DNA of 64,000 nucleotides from the NCBI GenBank assembly GCA_024695475.1, contig JAILIC010000075.1, positions 54,985 to 118,984 on the forward strand. The letters are read 5' to 3'. Origin of the DNA: Treponema sp. (lineage in GTDB: Bacteria; Spirochaetota; Spirochaetia; Treponematales; Treponemataceae). The position numbers and the translations under genes are program-made. The notes under the pieces are model-generated. The model was not told the origin of the DNA. It searched no databases and was given only the letters and a program-made list of their open reading frames with translations. Below are positions 19,300-29,202 of this stretch, in pieces (position 1 is the first letter of the stretch; each line of letters begins with the position of its first letter).

Positions 19300-20107
19300 T
19301 CTCTCCTTTTTGTAATGATGTTATATAACTACCACCAAAGGAACCAGCAGCATGTTTTGCCACCAATCGGTGTAATGCATCAACACACTGCTGTCCTTGT
19401 TCCTTTAGTATATAAGAATCAGCTTTATTACATAATGCAACAATACGAGTATGTTCCCTATTTTTTTGTTTTTGCAATACAGCAATATATCCATAATAAA
19501 GCAACTGTGCGACAGTTTCAGGTACGACACAACGATTTGCGTCCTCTGTATGCCATCCTGCATATTGCTGCAGCAGTGACAAAGCATATTCCGATCTAAA
19601 ACACACTGACGACAAAGGCTTACCTATACTATCCAAGCCGGCACATACGACTACCGTCGTCGTTCCCGATGGAATAACAGGTTCATGTGATGCGGGCACT
19701 TTAAGCGGTAACATCCGAGCTCCATCAGCTTCTACCAAAAGCACATCACACAATGAATACAGCTGTACAAATTGTTCTTGGGGCAAGCCTGTCATTTTAT
19801 GGATGGACAGCAGTGTTCCATCGCTCTTAGTAACGTTCTGCTCACCACAGTCCAATCCACACACACATATATGTTTATTATTTGTAAAAGTAACCTGCGA
19901 GCTATCTGTATACAACGGACCAAACTCAGCAGCAGGATACTGCATGTGGGTAGTGGTAGTTATAATACATCGCTTGCCGTTACTTGCATGGTGCATTGCA
20001 AGCGTATATAGTGCTGTTGTTTTACCTCCGGCACCTACAAAAGCAATCACACTAGACAAGAGCAATTCCTTTTTGGTGGGCAAGGAGTAGCAATGCATGT
20101 AACACAC
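19280..20107 (-). CDS. yqeC: YqeC-type selenium-dependent hydroxylase accessory protein
   Basis: AFVGAGGKTTALYTLA...RCIITTTTHM...LVEADGARMLPLKVPASHEPVIP. Confidence 0.85.
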   Translation of the reverse strand: MCYMHCYSLPTKKELLLSSVIAFVGAGGKTTALYTLAMHHASNGKRCIITTTTHMQYPAAEFGPLYTDSSQVTFTNNKHICVCGLDCGEQNVTKSDGTLLSIHKMTGLPQEQFVQLYSLCDVLLVEADGARMLPLKVPASHEPVIPSGTTTVVVCAGLDSIGKPLSSVCFRSEYALSLLQQYAGWHTEDANRCVVPETVAQLLYYGYIAVLQKQKNREHTRIVALCNKADSYILKEQGQQCVDALHRLVAKHAAGSFGGSYITSLQKGESVYVQY

Positions 20108-20909
20108 TATTACCTAACGCCCGTGATTTATCTGAAATAGTAAAGCAATTTTTTTGTTCTTCTTTACGAGGATCTATATCTGCAATCTTTAATCCATCGG
20201 TAACTTCATACCCATCATGAATAATGCCCCGTAAAACACCATCTAATGTGGCAGTTACCGGTACAGAGCCAGATGGACAATCAATAGTTGCAATCGTCTC
20301 GCCTTGTGATACTAAAGAGCCAATATCACGTACGATATGCAATACGCCTGTGGCAGGAGCATGAATAACACGCTCTTTACCAAATCCGGCTATAATACCA
20401 GGAATACCGGTATTTTGAGATGCCTCTCCCTGTGTAATAATACGTCCTAAATTATGTCCGCGCATTGTCTCAACAACGGCATGACAATCTCTTGGAGCAG
20501 TAAACCCCGGTCCCATAGCTACAACGATAGGTGCCATAGTACTGGTAGTACCACAATTACATTTTGCGATAATTGCATCAACCAAGGCAACAACTTCTAT
20601 TCCAAAACTGGGGGCCGTTTGTAAAAAACTACAGTCACCGTCAACAAGAACTGGTACTGATACGGTATGAGAAACTTCCATTGCAGATATCATTGAAACA
20701 GCATGTTGGGCATCTGGAACTAGACAGGCAGTTACTCCCTCTACCGTCGTCTGCTTATCATAAACTGCATCGCAAAACGCAACTTTACGCCTGATGGCAG
20801 ATGGACGCTCGCATTCTAATACGATTGTTGCAAAACCACACTCACACAAAGCATGTACAACACCAGTAGCAAGATCTCCTCCACCGCGAACAACAATACA
20901 TTTTTTCAC
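20052..20909 (-). CDS. yqeB: YqeB-type (EF2563 family) selenium-dependent molybdenum hydroxylase system protein
   Basis: CIVVRGGGDLATGVVHALCECGFATIVLECERPSAIRRKVAFCDAV...VAMGPGFTAPRDCHAVVETMRGHNLGRII. Confidence 0.88.
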   Translation of the reverse strand: MKKCIVVRGGGDLATGVVHALCECGFATIVLECERPSAIRRKVAFCDAVYDKQTTVEGVTACLVPDAQHAVSMISAMEVSHTVSVPVLVDGDCSFLQTAPSFGIEVVALVDAIIAKCNCGTTSTMAPIVVAMGPGFTAPRDCHAVVETMRGHNLGRIITQGEASQNTGIPGIIAGFGKERVIHAPATGVLHIVRDIGSLVSQGETIATIDCPSGSVPVTATLDGVLRGIIHDGYEVTDGLKIADIDPRKEEQKNCFTISDKSRALGNSVLHALLLLAHQKGIALV

Positions 20910-21006
20910 AATACAAGCTCTCCTTAAAAAAAAGACCGTATCCATTGCAAAAGTCATTTTAGCAACAGATACGATCCATCCTCTCGTATACGTACTTTAA
21001 GATATG

Positions 21007-22296
21007 TTATTTAAATATGTATCTCAAAAGGAATATAACTGCAAGAATCCATGTTACTATAGGAACATTCTTTGTTTTTCCGGTAACAATCTTGAGTAAT
21101 GCATACGAAATGATACCCCAAACAATACCTTCTGCAATTGAGTATGCAAAAACCATAGTAGCAATTACAACAAAGGCTGGGATACCTTCTGTCGGGTCTT
21201 CAAAGTCAATGGTAACAACAGAGCGCATCATAAAGAATCCTACCATAATCAATGCAGGAGCTGTTGCTGCTGATGGAACCAAGAGGAATAATGGTGCAAT
21301 AAACAGTGACAAAAGGAACATAACACCGGTTGCAACAGATGTCAAACCAGTGCGTCCACCAGCTGCAACACCAGAAGTACTTTCGACAAAGCTGGTAACA
21401 GTTGATGTACCCAACATAGCACCAGCTACTGTTCCGATAGCATCAGATGTAAGAGCTGCCTTTACACGAGGAATCTTGCCATCTTTACCGACAAGCCCAG
21501 CCTGTGTAGTTACACCGACCAATGTACCAATCGTATCAAAGAAGTCAACAAACAAGAATGTAAAGAAGATAGTAAAGAACTTAAATGTCAGCACTTGAGA
21601 AAAATCAAACTGGAACCAGATTGGAGCCGCTGGAGTCGCAAAAGGACTAAAACCTTCTGGTACAATGGTAACTCCCATTGGAATACCAACTACTGTTGTA
21701 ATAACGATACCAAGCAAGATAGCACCTGGTACTTTTAAACAATACAATATAGCCGTTACTGCCAGACCAATAACTGCGAGCAATGGAGCTCCACCTTTGA
21801 TGGTAACAAAACCAATAATGGTACCTGTATCAGAAGAAACAATTCCTGCATTGGCAAAGCCGATCAAAGCAATGAACAAGCCGATACCAACAGAAATAGC
21901 TTTTTTCAAGTTGATAGGAATAGCATTAACTATTGCCTCACGGACATTACACAATGACAGTATTATGAATAGAATACCTTCAAAGAAGACTGCCGTTAAT
22001 GCCAACTGCCAACTGCATCCCATACCCAAAACAACACTGTACGTAAAGAATGCGTTTAACCCCATACCTGGAGCCAATGCAACAGGGAGATTTGCTGCAA
22101 ATGCCATAACAAGTGTAGCGATACCAGCTGAGAGTGCTGTTGCGGTAAATACGCCGGCTGCAGGCATACCAGCCTGAGACAACATACCAGGATTAACAGC
22201 AAGAATATAGGTCATTGCCAAGAATGTCGTGATTCCGGCTACAATTTCTCGCTGCACTGTTGTTCCGTTTTCTTTTAACTTAAACAACTTTTCCAT
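21007..22296 (-). CDS. NCS2/AzgA-type purine permease
   Basis: REIVAGITTFLAMTYILAVNPGMLSQAGMP...APGMGLNAFFTYSVV; many TM segments. Confidence 0.92.
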   Translation of the reverse strand: MEKLFKLKENGTTVQREIVAGITTFLAMTYILAVNPGMLSQAGMPAAGVFTATALSAGIATLVMAFAANLPVALAPGMGLNAFFTYSVVLGMGCSWQLALTAVFFEGILFIILSLCNVREAIVNAIPINLKKAISVGIGLFIALIGFANAGIVSSDTGTIIGFVTIKGGAPLLAVIGLAVTAILYCLKVPGAILLGIVITTVVGIPMGVTIVPEGFSPFATPAAPIWFQFDFSQVLTFKFFTIFFTFLFVDFFDTIGTLVGVTTQAGLVGKDGKIPRVKAALTSDAIGTVAGAMLGTSTVTSFVESTSGVAAGGRTGLTSVATGVMFLLSLFIAPLFLLVPSAATAPALIMVGFFMMRSVVTIDFEDPTEGIPAFVVIATMVFAYSIAEGIVWGIISYALLKIVTGKTKNVPIVTWILAVIFLLRYIFK

Positions 22297-22336
22297 ACTA
22301 TCCTCCTTATTTTGTATACTTTAACTGTCATCTATG

Positions 22337-22813
22337 CTATTTTTCAGCAAGTAGATTAACAGCCTTTTCAACAGCATTAGTGATATTCTGATACCCAGTA
22401 CAACGACACAAGTGTCCAGAAATCAGTTTACGGATTTCTGCTCTGGTATATTTTTTACCAGTACCAGCTATCTCAACGGCACTCATAATAATACCAGGAA
22501 TACAAAATCCACACTGTACGGCAGCTTCGTCAATAAAAGCCTGCTGGATCGGATTAAGCTCTCCATTTGGTCCTTGCAATCCCTCAACGGTGAGGATATG
22601 CTTGCCGTCTGCCCATAGTGCCAGATAAATACAACTATCTATTGCCTTACCATCCACCAGAACAGTACATGCCCCGCACTCACCTACCTCGCAGCCTTTT
22701 TTTACGCTGGTCAGCTGCAAGCGATTATGCAACATATCACACAAGGACTCTCTTACATCTATAGCAATTTCTTCTTCTTTTCCATTAATAGTACAATGAA
22801 TTATCTGTAACAT
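22337..22813 (-). CDS. xdhC: Xanthine dehydrogenase-type 2Fe-2S subunit
   Basis: GCEVGECGACTVLVDGKAIDSC, QCGFCIPGIIMSA, HLCRCTGYQNI. Confidence 0.93.
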   Translation of the reverse strand: MLQIIHCTINGKEEEIAIDVRESLCDMLHNRLQLTSVKKGCEVGECGACTVLVDGKAIDSCIYLALWADGKHILTVEGLQGPNGELNPIQQAFIDEAAVQCGFCIPGIIMSAVEIAGTGKKYTRAEIRKLISGHLCRCTGYQNITNAVEKAVNLLAEK

Positions 22814-23742
22814 TATAGCACTCCTACAACAGCGTTAGAACCACCTTTTATTCCTTTTGTAGCGTTTTCTACAATTGCACGTAATGCTCTTACCGGCATT
22901 ACCTTTGCCAATTGTAGACGGAACCCTTTTGAAGCTCGCCAAGAGTCACGAGGATGTATTTCCTTTACAATTTCCTGATCAAGCTTTTTATAAAAGTCTT
23001 CATCAATGGTCAAACCGCACAGAGCTTTTTCTGCACCATGACATCTCATAGGAACAGGACCTGCGACACCATAGGCAAGACGAATATCCTGTATTTTTTT
23101 TCCATCAAGCTTTACTACTACAGAACAACCCAAGGTAGCAATTTCCATAGCATTGCGCTTTCCATACTTAAAATAGTATCCAAAATAACCTTCATAATCA
23201 GCTTTATGGATACGAATAGCAGTACACAGTTCACCTTTTTCCAAGCATACTTTGCCAGCTTTTACATAGTATTCCAGTATCGGTACCCGTCTCACTGCAA
23301 GTTTGTCTGGATTACCATCAGCAGGGCCTGTAATTTCGATTTCTGCATTTAAAGCACACAATGTCGAAGCACTATCTGCACTGGTAACACCATTAGAAAT
23401 ATTACCACCGATTGTACCAATATTACGTATCTGAGGACTACCCACCTGATCAACAGCATATGCTAATACAGGAATATGTTCACGCACAATAGGATTTTCC
23501 GTAACTTCAGTAAATGTGGTAAGTGGACGGATACAGATAGTACCATCTGCTTCCATAGTCACACCTTTTAATTCCTTTATTTCGCGGATACTGACCAAAT
23601 GGCAACCAGCCATCTTACCAGCGCGTGTTTTTATCAAAACATCACTGCCACCAGCAATTATTTCAGCTTCAGGATCTGCATATAACGCTTTTACAGCATC
23701 TTGTATCGATGTAACCACCGTTATTTTTTCTATATCGTACAT
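22813..23742 (-). CDS. xdhB: Xanthine dehydrogenase-type FAD-binding subunit
   Basis: IIAGGSDVLIKTRAGKM, QIRNIGTIGGNISNGVTSADSAS. Confidence 0.93.
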   Translation of the reverse strand: MYDIEKITVVTSIQDAVKALYADPEAEIIAGGSDVLIKTRAGKMAGCHLVSIREIKELKGVTMEADGTICIRPLTTFTEVTENPIVREHIPVLAYAVDQVGSPQIRNIGTIGGNISNGVTSADSASTLCALNAEIEITGPADGNPDKLAVRRVPILEYYVKAGKVCLEKGELCTAIRIHKADYEGYFGYYFKYGKRNAMEIATLGCSVVVKLDGKKIQDIRLAYGVAGPVPMRCHGAEKALCGLTIDEDFYKKLDQEIVKEIHPRDSWRASKGFRLQLAKVMPVRALRAIVENATKGIKGGSNAVVGVL

Positions 23743-23744
23743 TT

Positions 23745-26114
23745 TTAGGCCTCCTCACTTTCTGCAGCAATCAAGCCTGCCTTTACAAACTCATCATATA
23801 ACTTCTGTGGAGACAGCGGCATATCATTCACACCGACTCCCGTCGCCTGCAAAACAGCATTGCGAATAGCAGGAGCACAAGGAATTGCAGGAGGTTCTCC
23901 CAACGCTTTGTTGCCAAATGGTCCTGTAGGATCCTCATTTTCTACAAAAGCGGTTTCGAGTTCCGGCATATCAAGTGTAGTAGGCAGCTTATAATCGAGT
24001 AAGTTATCATTAAGCAGACGTCCTGTTTTTGGATCATACTGCATTTCTTCTGAGACGCCATATCCAATACCCATACTCATACCACCGTGTACTTGCGCAG
24101 CTGCAAGCTTAGGATTGATAAGCTTGCCACTGTCATGGACATTTATGATACGATCAATCTTTATCTTGCATAACGGGATATCAACCGTTACTTCTGCAAA
24201 ACAAGCACCAAAGGCAAATGAATTGTCTGTACAGTGAATTGTTTCTTCTGCCACAATATGATTTGTATTTCTCAAGCTGTAGGTACTTTCCATACCAACT
24301 TGAGCAAGGGTTAAAACAACATTACCAGAAACTTTTTCGATGATATTTCCATCAACCAAATCAAGCTTATCCGCAAACAGATCAACACGAGTTGCCTTAT
24401 TACCAGCATGGCCATGCTGTAACATATCAGAGGCATACTCAAGAATTTTCTGACGGAACACCTTTGCAGTCTTTTTTAATGCCATACCGCTGACATAGGT
24501 TTGGCGAGATGCGTATGCACCAGTATCAAAAGGAGATACATCGGTATCCTGCTGAGAAATAATGTGTACTTTTTCAAGTGGAACTGATACAGCATCAGCT
24601 GCCATCTGTGAAAATACGGTATCTGCCCCCTGTCCAATTTCAGTAGCACCCATTGCAAGTAATACACCACCATCCTCGGTCAATGTCATCTTACACGCTG
24701 CTGTTTCCAATGAAATAGGATATACACCCGTCTTATAGGCAAAAATGGCCATACCAACACCATGACGGATATCTCCTGTCTGTGGCTTGTTATACTCTTT
24801 CCATTTTTTATCCCAGTCAAAAAGGATACGTCCTTTTTCCATACAATCGTATAACCCATCGGAATATGCTCTGATGCCAGTACCTGGATCAACATAGCCT
24901 TTACGCATGCAGTTCTTTTTACGGAACTCTAATGGATCAAGATTTAGTTTATGGCAAATATCATCAGCATGAGACTCAAGTGCACTTACAGCTTGCGGAA
25001 TACCATATCCACGCATTGCACCACCAGGAGCACAGTTGGTATATACAGTCTTTATGACTGCAGTATCACATTTTTCGCTCTGATACAGCTGTTTAAACTC
25101 ATTACCACCATTAGCAGCAATAGCATGACCATGGGATGCATATGCTCCCTGATTAGCTACCAGCTCGAGTTTACGCAACACAAGGCGACCATCTTTGCGC
25201 ACCCATGTCTTAAAATGATAACTTTCAGGATGACGACAGCGAGTACTAAAGAATACTTCTTCACGTGTCAACTCAAGCTTTACACAGCGTCCGCCAACAC
25301 ACTCACACAAAAATGCATTTAAAGGCTCATACAAAACATCCTGTTTATTACCAAAACCACCACCAATATATGGCTTTACAATCTTTACAAGACTCCAATC
25401 AATATCCATTGCTTGAGCAACAACACGACGGACAATAAAAGGTATTTGTGTTGATGAAACAACAACAAATCGATTGCCGTCTTTGTAGGCATAACTGACA
25501 GCTGGTTCTATATGAGAGTGCTGTACTCCTTGCAATGTATAGGTATCTTCAAAATAGACTATATCTTTATCTTGAGAGACCTCTTTTTCTGCCTGTTCAA
25601 CAGATTCTGGACCCACAGTATAAGAATGCTGTTTTAAGACATTACCGGGAGCAGCTTCGTGCAACTGTGTCGCACCATCAGCCATTGCCTGATCAGTGGT
25701 AACAAAAACTGGATACTCTTCGTACTCAACTTTTATTTTACGCAATGCCCGCTCAGCAGCAACATTATCTTCAGCAACAACAGCAGCAACATCGTCACCA
25801 TAATAGCGCACACGCTTATTTAACAGTTTACGATTAGCAATATCTTGATGGGCAGCTTCTGTCGACCATGGATGACCAGCAGTCGAAAAACAAATATCAG
25901 GAACATCAAAACAGGTAACAATTTTGACAACACCAGGTATCTGCTCAGCTTCTGAAATATCAATTTTTTTAACAACTCCATTTGCTATCGTACTATGCAG
26001 CACTTTAGCACACAGCATCTTGCCATGAAAAATATCACCGGTGTATTTTGCGCGACCAGTTACCTTATCATAGGCATCAACCCTTTTCTCCTCTTTTCCA
26101 ACTACACCCATCAA
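23745..26114 (-). CDS. xdhA: Xanthine dehydrogenase-type molybdenum-binding subunit
   Basis: YIGGGFGNKQDV, GGAMRGYGIPQ, FGNKALGEPPAIPCAPAIRNAV. Confidence 0.94.
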   Translation of the reverse strand: MMGVVGKEEKRVDAYDKVTGRAKYTGDIFHGKMLCAKVLHSTIANGVVKKIDISEAEQIPGVVKIVTCFDVPDICFSTAGHPWSTEAAHQDIANRKLLNKRVRYYGDDVAAVVAEDNVAAERALRKIKVEYEEYPVFVTTDQAMADGATQLHEAAPGNVLKQHSYTVGPESVEQAEKEVSQDKDIVYFEDTYTLQGVQHSHIEPAVSYAYKDGNRFVVVSSTQIPFIVRRVVAQAMDIDWSLVKIVKPYIGGGFGNKQDVLYEPLNAFLCECVGGRCVKLELTREEVFFSTRCRHPESYHFKTWVRKDGRLVLRKLELVANQGAYASHGHAIAANGGNEFKQLYQSEKCDTAVIKTVYTNCAPGGAMRGYGIPQAVSALESHADDICHKLNLDPLEFRKKNCMRKGYVDPGTGIRAYSDGLYDCMEKGRILFDWDKKWKEYNKPQTGDIRHGVGMAIFAYKTGVYPISLETAACKMTLTEDGGVLLAMGATEIGQGADTVFSQMAADAVSVPLEKVHIISQQDTDVSPFDTGAYASRQTYVSGMALKKTAKVFRQKILEYASDMLQHGHAGNKATRVDLFADKLDLVDGNIIEKVSGNVVLTLAQVGMESTYSLRNTNHIVAEETIHCTDNSFAFGACFAEVTVDIPLCKIKIDRIINVHDSGKLINPKLAAAQVHGGMSMGIGYGVSEEMQYDPKTGRLLNDNLLDYKLPTTLDMPELETAFVENEDPTGPFGNKALGEPPAIPCAPAIRNAVLQATGVGVNDMPLSPQKLYDEFVKAGLIAAESEEA

Positions 26115-26171
26115 CGTTCTCCTTAAGTATAGAAGTTATCTAAAAGTAATACATGCCTTCCTCTAACAGTA

Positions 26172-27929
26172 TTACTTTACAAATTTCCAATTTCCAACAT
26201 CAAATAAGCCCTGATCTGTTAATCGAAGTTCCGGAATAACAGGCAGTGCCAAAAACGATAGTGTTACAAATGGTTCCACCTGTTCTGGAATGCCAAGACT
26301 GCGAGCTGCAGGCAACAGTGCATCATGGGCAGCTTTTACATCTTCTGCCACTCGGTTACTCATAAGGCCAGCTACCGGTAAAGGTAACTCTGCAAGGATC
26401 TTAGCATCAGCAACTATGACGATGCCGCCACCAATTGTACAAAGCCGTTTGACTGCAGCACTCATATCTGAAGGTGCAATACCGGCACAAATTACATTAT
26501 GCGAGTCATGCCCAATACTTGAAGCAATAGCACCCTTCTGCAATCCGTACCCTTTTAAGAGTGCTGTAGCATGGCAACCCGTTTTTTGATGACGCTCAAG
26601 CACAGTCAGGCGACAATAGGTACCAGCTTTAATAGCACTTTCTATATCAGGTTCGGTAACCTCAGCTTTTTTTGTATTTAATGAGCCAGGCTGTAATGCT
26701 ATAGCATACTTTGTTGCCTTTTGATCAAAGGAATCTGCAAATAACTCAGGTGTAATCTGATCTGCTTCAAGATGCATGGAATGTGCAGCTCGATATAATA
26801 ATTCCTCTGCTTCTGTTGCTCCACAATCATTTGGCAAATCTACAGCCAATGGTGTATCTACTTTTGCTGGGCGACCAGCTTTTATGATTTGCTGTATCTT
26901 TACTTCTTCTTTATCATCCAAGATAACAAAGTCAGCCTTATATCCAGCACATAATGCACCAGTATCAGGCAGATGATAACACTCTGCAGTGTGCAGGCTT
27001 GCCATCGCGTATGCAATATGAGAGGGAAGTCCCAGTTTAATTGCATTACGAATATTAGAATCAATATGTCCTTCAGAAATGATATCTGCAATATTTTTGT
27101 CATCTGTACAAAAGCAAAAGCGATTCATCGGCAGGTTACTGCGAGCAAGACCAGGTATAATGGTATTTAAATCTCTCGCACTTGACCCTTGGCGTACTAA
27201 AATATACATGCCATTTTTTACTTTTTCTTTTGCTTCCTCAAACGTGTGGCACTCATGATCAGTACGGATACCTACACTGCGATACCCCTGTAACGCATTG
27301 CCTAATACAAGTGGAGCATGTCCATCAATAACAGCATCGTCTCCAAGTACACTAAAAACAGCAGACAACTTATCAAGTGTGCCTCTATCCCCGCCAATAA
27401 CGCCAGGATAGTTCATCATCTCACCCAGCCCTAAAACACGTGGCATCTGTAACAAAGAGGTAATATCTGCAACAGAAATAACACCACCGGTATGCTCAAA
27501 GTCAGTAGCAGGGACACAGGAAGGTATCATAAAATAAATATCAGCAGGGACACCTTCTGACTGGCGTACCATAAATCGAACAGCATCAGGTCCTAACACA
27601 TTGGCAATTTCGTGGGAATCTGCAATAACGGTGGTTGTACCGTGCTTAACAATAGTACGGGCAAATTCTCCCGGCAAAACCATAGATGACTCTATATGAA
27701 CATGCGCATCAATAAAACCTGGTACGATCCATTTACCGGTCACATCTACTTGTTTTTGCGCTGTATATGCACCAGGCTCTGCAACGGCAGCAATATAATG
27801 GTCATATACATAGATATCTTTTTGTTCCCATTCCGATGTAAAAACATTCAAAATGGTTGCACCATGATACACAGTCTCGGCAGGCACTCTGCCAGAAGCA
27901 ACAGATACAAGCCTTTCAAGATTTTTCAT
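26172..27929 (-). CDS. ade: Adenine deaminase
   Basis: GFIDAHVHIESSMVLPGEFA, GTTTVIADSHEIANVLG, SIGHDSHNVICAG. Confidence 0.94.
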   Translation of the reverse strand: MKNLERLVSVASGRVPAETVYHGATILNVFTSEWEQKDIYVYDHYIAAVAEPGAYTAQKQVDVTGKWIVPGFIDAHVHIESSMVLPGEFARTIVKHGTTTVIADSHEIANVLGPDAVRFMVRQSEGVPADIYFMIPSCVPATDFEHTGGVISVADITSLLQMPRVLGLGEMMNYPGVIGGDRGTLDKLSAVFSVLGDDAVIDGHAPLVLGNALQGYRSVGIRTDHECHTFEEAKEKVKNGMYILVRQGSSARDLNTIIPGLARSNLPMNRFCFCTDDKNIADIISEGHIDSNIRNAIKLGLPSHIAYAMASLHTAECYHLPDTGALCAGYKADFVILDDKEEVKIQQIIKAGRPAKVDTPLAVDLPNDCGATEAEELLYRAAHSMHLEADQITPELFADSFDQKATKYAIALQPGSLNTKKAEVTEPDIESAIKAGTYCRLTVLERHQKTGCHATALLKGYGLQKGAIASSIGHDSHNVICAGIAPSDMSAAVKRLCTIGGGIVIVADAKILAELPLPVAGLMSNRVAEDVKAAHDALLPAARSLGIPEQVEPFVTLSFLALPVIPELRLTDQGLFDVGNWKFVK

Positions 27930-29181
27930 ACACCCTCCTGCCATTTACAAATTTAGCACGTATACTCGAATACTCTGACACATACAAAACACGTTCCGCA
28001 CGACGCTCTAAAGATACATTCGGCAATGGACTAAATCCGGTATCATCGATTATGAGTGCATCCAATGCATAACCGTCTTCAAAACTGCCAACCTTACCAA
28101 AATAAACGCCACCGCCTTTTGTAGCCAAATAAAAAGCCTCACTTACTTTAAGCGGACGATCTTCCTTTGTAAAATAATACCGAAGTTTTGATGCCTGTAT
28201 CGCATCAGAGGCTGCTCGGAACATATTGAGCGATGAGCCACCAGCAACGTCGCTTCCAAGTCCAACATGCTGATGTGTTTCAAGATAATGAACGACAGGA
28301 GCTACACCACTACATAAATTTACGTTTGATTGCGGACAATGTGCTATAAAGGTACCAGATTGACGTAGCTGTTCTTGCTCGGTTTTATCTGGATGTACGC
28401 AATGAGCCATGACTGTTTTTTCGTTCAAGAGATTATATCTGTGATACACATCGGTATATGAAGAACACTCGGGATGTAATTCTTTTACCCATGCAATTTC
28501 TGATACATTCTCATCAAGATGCGATTGCACAGGTAAATTATAGTTTTTGGCAATACTGCCAAGTTCTTTTAATAAATCAGCTGTACAAGAAGGCACAAAA
28601 CGAGGGGTAATAATCGCTTTAACATTTTGGAAACAGTGCATTCCTTCAATATAGCGCAAGGTTTCCGTTATGGACTGCTCGGTTGTCTCACACAAATATT
28701 CTGGAGAATTGCGATCCATATTTACTTTACCCAGCAATATCTGAAGACCTGTCTTTTCCAATAAGTCAGCAAGCAGTAAGTCCGCATCGGTATGAATCGT
28801 GCCAAACAAGACGGCCCGAGTTGTAGGTCCTCTCAGCAATTCTGCGGTAAATGAACCATACATTTTGGCTGCATAAGCACTATCTGCATATTTTGATTCT
28901 TCCGGAAAGGTATACGTATTGAGCCATTCTAAGAGCTGCAAATCCATACCCATTCCTCTATATCCATATTGAGGAGCATGAGCATGTAAATCTACAAATC
29001 CTGGTATAACAAGCAATCCAGAATAGTCATATAATTGAGCCGTTTTCCAAGCATCAGGTAAGTGGTGACAAACTCCCTTACATTGCCCATTCTCACACAA
29101 TACATATGAGTCAGGCTCTTGTACAAATGAATCACAACTTTTTGTATATACCACGTCACCTTTTATGACGTATCTTTCCAT
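27916..29181 (-). CDS. Guanine deaminase / amidohydrolase
   Basis: VIPGFVDLHAHAPQYGYRGMGMDLQLLEWLNTYTFPEE; HCPQSNVNLCSG; GLGSDVAGGSS. Confidence 0.88.
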   Translation of the reverse strand: MERYVIKGDVVYTKSCDSFVQEPDSYVLCENGQCKGVCHHLPDAWKTAQLYDYSGLLVIPGFVDLHAHAPQYGYRGMGMDLQLLEWLNTYTFPEESKYADSAYAAKMYGSFTAELLRGPTTRAVLFGTIHTDADLLLADLLEKTGLQILLGKVNMDRNSPEYLCETTEQSITETLRYIEGMHCFQNVKAIITPRFVPSCTADLLKELGSIAKNYNLPVQSHLDENVSEIAWVKELHPECSSYTDVYHRYNLLNEKTVMAHCVHPDKTEQEQLRQSGTFIAHCPQSNVNLCSGVAPVVHYLETHQHVGLGSDVAGGSSLNMFRAASDAIQASKLRYYFTKEDRPLKVSEAFYLATKGGGVYFGKVGSFEDGYALDALIIDDTGFSPLPNVSLERRAERVLYVSEYSSIRAKFVNGRRVYEKS

Positions 29182-29202
29182 GTTTTACTTCCTGTTATTA
29201 CA

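Noticed and set aside
21017-22177. Long plus-strand ORFs antisense to the purine permease
   Set aside because: Antisense to a clear multi-TM gene; composition is the mirror of hydrophobic codons.
22297-22336. Possible purine riboswitch upstream of the permease
   Set aside because: Intergenic gap is only about 40 nt and lacks the three-way-junction core; other gaps in the island gave no recognisable aptamer.
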